From the NCBI GenBank assembly GCA_013817655.1, contig JACDCJ010000012.1, forward strand, positions 1-20,553: a stretch of 20,553 nt of DNA. Direction: 5' to 3'. The position numbers and the translations under genes are program-made. This DNA is from Actinosomnolentus pattersoniae (SeqCode) (GTDB lineage: Bacteria; Actinomycetota; UBA4738). This document shows, one piece after another, positions 19,624 through 20,553 of the stretch (the first letter of the stretch is position 1; every line of letters begins with the position of its first letter). The notes under the pieces are model-generated. The model searched no databases and was not told where the DNA came from. It saw only the letters and a program-made list of their open reading frames with translations.

Positions 19624-20091
19624 TCAGCTCACCGCCTTCTTCACGAGCGCGCCAATCTTTTTCTCTTCGGCGGCGGTCAACTCCGTCAAAGCGAAGGAGA
19701 CCGGCCACATGGCGCCTTTGTCGAGGTTCGCGTCGTCGTTGAAGCCGAACGTCGCGTACCGCGACTTGAACTTGTCCGCGGCTGTGAAGAAGCAGATGAC
19801 CTTGCCTTCCTTGTTGGCATACGCGGGCATCCCGTACCAGGTCTTTGGCGAGAGGGCGGGCGCGTTCGATTTGACGATCGCGTGGATCCGCTTGGCCATG
19901 GCGCGATCCGGTTCCGGCATCTCGGCGATCTTGGCGAGCACGGCCTTTTCGCCATCCGCCTTGCCCGCTTCCGCCCGCAGCTCTTGGGCGCGCTCCTTCA
20001 TTGCGGCTCGTTCCTCGGCCGTAAATCCCTTGGACTTGCCGGTCGCGGTGGTGCTCTTGGCGGACTTCTGCGGGGCCTTCTTTGCGGTCAT
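19624..20091 (-). CDS. DUF1801 (YdhG-like) domain protein
   Basis: The 155-residue protein has a basic Lys/Ala/Ser/Thr-rich N-terminus (1-22) and a DUF1801-type domain (about 50-150) with [20 protein letters not shown] and [20 protein letters not shown] as its clear parts. The family includes Bacillus YdhG, sometimes annotated as an iron chaperone by distant likeness to frataxin; a defined function is lacking. ATG 20091 is chosen because AGGAGGGA precedes it at good distance; the longer frame to 20253 reads through the intergenic region. It is on the minus strand, opposite to the core genes, 91 bases downstream of the broken VOC gene. Accessory genes of this kind often sit next to VOC genes. 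Confidence 0.82.
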   Translation of the reverse strand: MTAKKAPQKSAKSTTATGKSKGFTAEERAAMKERAQELRAEAGKADGEKAVLAKIAEMPEPDRAMAKRIHAIVKSNAPALSPKTWYGMPAYANKEGKVICFFTAADKFKSRYATFGFNDDANLDKGAMWPVSFALTELTAAEEKKIGALVKKAVS

Positions 20092-20182
20092 CGTTCCCTC
20101 CTGTGCAGACGCTCCCCTGTCTTGTTCGCCCGGCGATGGTGCGGCGCTCGTCGTCGGTGATGCCGGGGGCCGGGGTCGGCAC

Positions 20183-20539
20183 TCATCGGTCCTGAAGCAG
20201 CCCCAGGACGTTACCATCGGGGTCGGTGACGGTGGCCACCAGGCGGCCTCCACCGACGTCGTGCGCTGGCTCCTTCACGGTGGCACCGGCAGCAGTCACC
20301 TCGGCCAGCTTCGCCTCGATGTCCGGCACGTGCCAGTAGGACACGGGCGAGGTCATGCCCTGCGGTCCACCGCCCGGCACCAGCCCGATGTGCTAACCAT
20401 CGGCCTCGAAGCCGACGTAGTAGGACTCGTCGGTCTGCGGCGGGACGCCGAGCAGGGCGGCGTACACCGCCTTGGCCGTCGCCAGGTCGGACACGGGATG
20501 CAGCACGGTCTTGATTCCCTGGGTGGAAGAGCCGGTCAT
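20183..20539 (-). pseudogene. VOC-family (glyoxalase/bleomycin-resistance-like) protein with in-frame amber
   Basis: Read from ATG 20539 (AGGAG just upstream, near the window edge), the frame gives a VOC protein of 118 codons: KTVLHPVSDLATAKAVYAAL at the start, SYYVGFEADG, then stop TAG at codon 49 (20393-20395), and on the far side HIGLVPGGGP, YWHVPDIEAKLAEVTAAGAT and [14 protein letters not shown] to TGA at 20183. Family members usually have a residue such as Gln here (DGQHIGL), so a single CAG-to-TAG change explains the break. Both halves are otherwise well conserved in the same frame, so the change is recent, or a base error. VOC proteins bind metal and act in detoxification or ring cleavage. 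The substrate is unknown. Confidence 0.8.
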
Positions 20540-20553
20540 GGTCACTCCTGAAG

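Noticed and set aside
1..20553. CRISPR array, rRNA, transposase or integrase
   Set aside because: No regularly spaced repeats, rRNA sequence or recombinase motifs were seen on either strand.

Overview
The window looks like chromosomal DNA of a G+C-rich actinobacterium (Actinomycetota), probably an uncultured lineage outside the well-studied Actinomycetia. The main reason is gene order. A CDP-alcohol phosphatidyltransferase, gcvH, a GarA-type FHA protein, an FtsR-type MerR regulator, a DUF151 nuclease, a second MerR regulator and the glycine cleavage P-protein follow one another as in mycobacteria (the Rv1822 to Rv1832 region). Here pncB, a D-Ala-D-Ala carboxypeptidase, hpt and a small nuclease-like gene are interleaved, and the P-protein is split into GcvPA and GcvPB. 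Several genes have a -10 hexamer only 7 to 10 bases before the start codon, as expected for leaderless mRNAs, which are common in actinobacteria.

Layout. (1) Positions 1-4339 are a loosely packed, partly decayed segment between two exact 73-bp direct repeats (1-73 and 4267-4339). Each repeat holds the 5' half of tRNA-Pro(GGG) and its upstream DNA; only the right copy is a complete tRNA (4300-4374). Between them lie a broken PD40 propeller gene, a secreted lactonase-like propeller, a small membrane protein, a truncated ECF sigma factor and a GNAT acetyltransferase. (2) Positions 4383-6232 carry a YihY/BrkB membrane protein (minus strand) and, divergently, a diiron ferritin-like protein. (3) Positions 6284-16255 are the conserved core: phospholipid head-group synthesis, NAD salvage, glycine cleavage (H, P1, P2), 2-oxoglutarate/glutamate control (GarA), two MerR regulators, peptidoglycan trimming and purine salvage. 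(4) Positions 16376-19024 form a tightly overlapping six-gene Asp23/AmaP-type envelope cluster, followed by a cupin gene. (5) From about 19526 to the end there is a dif-like XerC/XerD recombination site and then two minus-strand accessory genes, a DUF1801 protein and a VOC (glyoxalase-like) gene broken by an amber codon.

The core genes look intact, while the broken genes I can see lie in the two flanks, next to the tRNA repeat on the left and the dif-like site on the right. The two recombination-type junctions are the most interesting structures. No integrase, transposase or CRISPR array is visible, so any enzyme responsible would be elsewhere (XerCD itself could act on the dif-like site).
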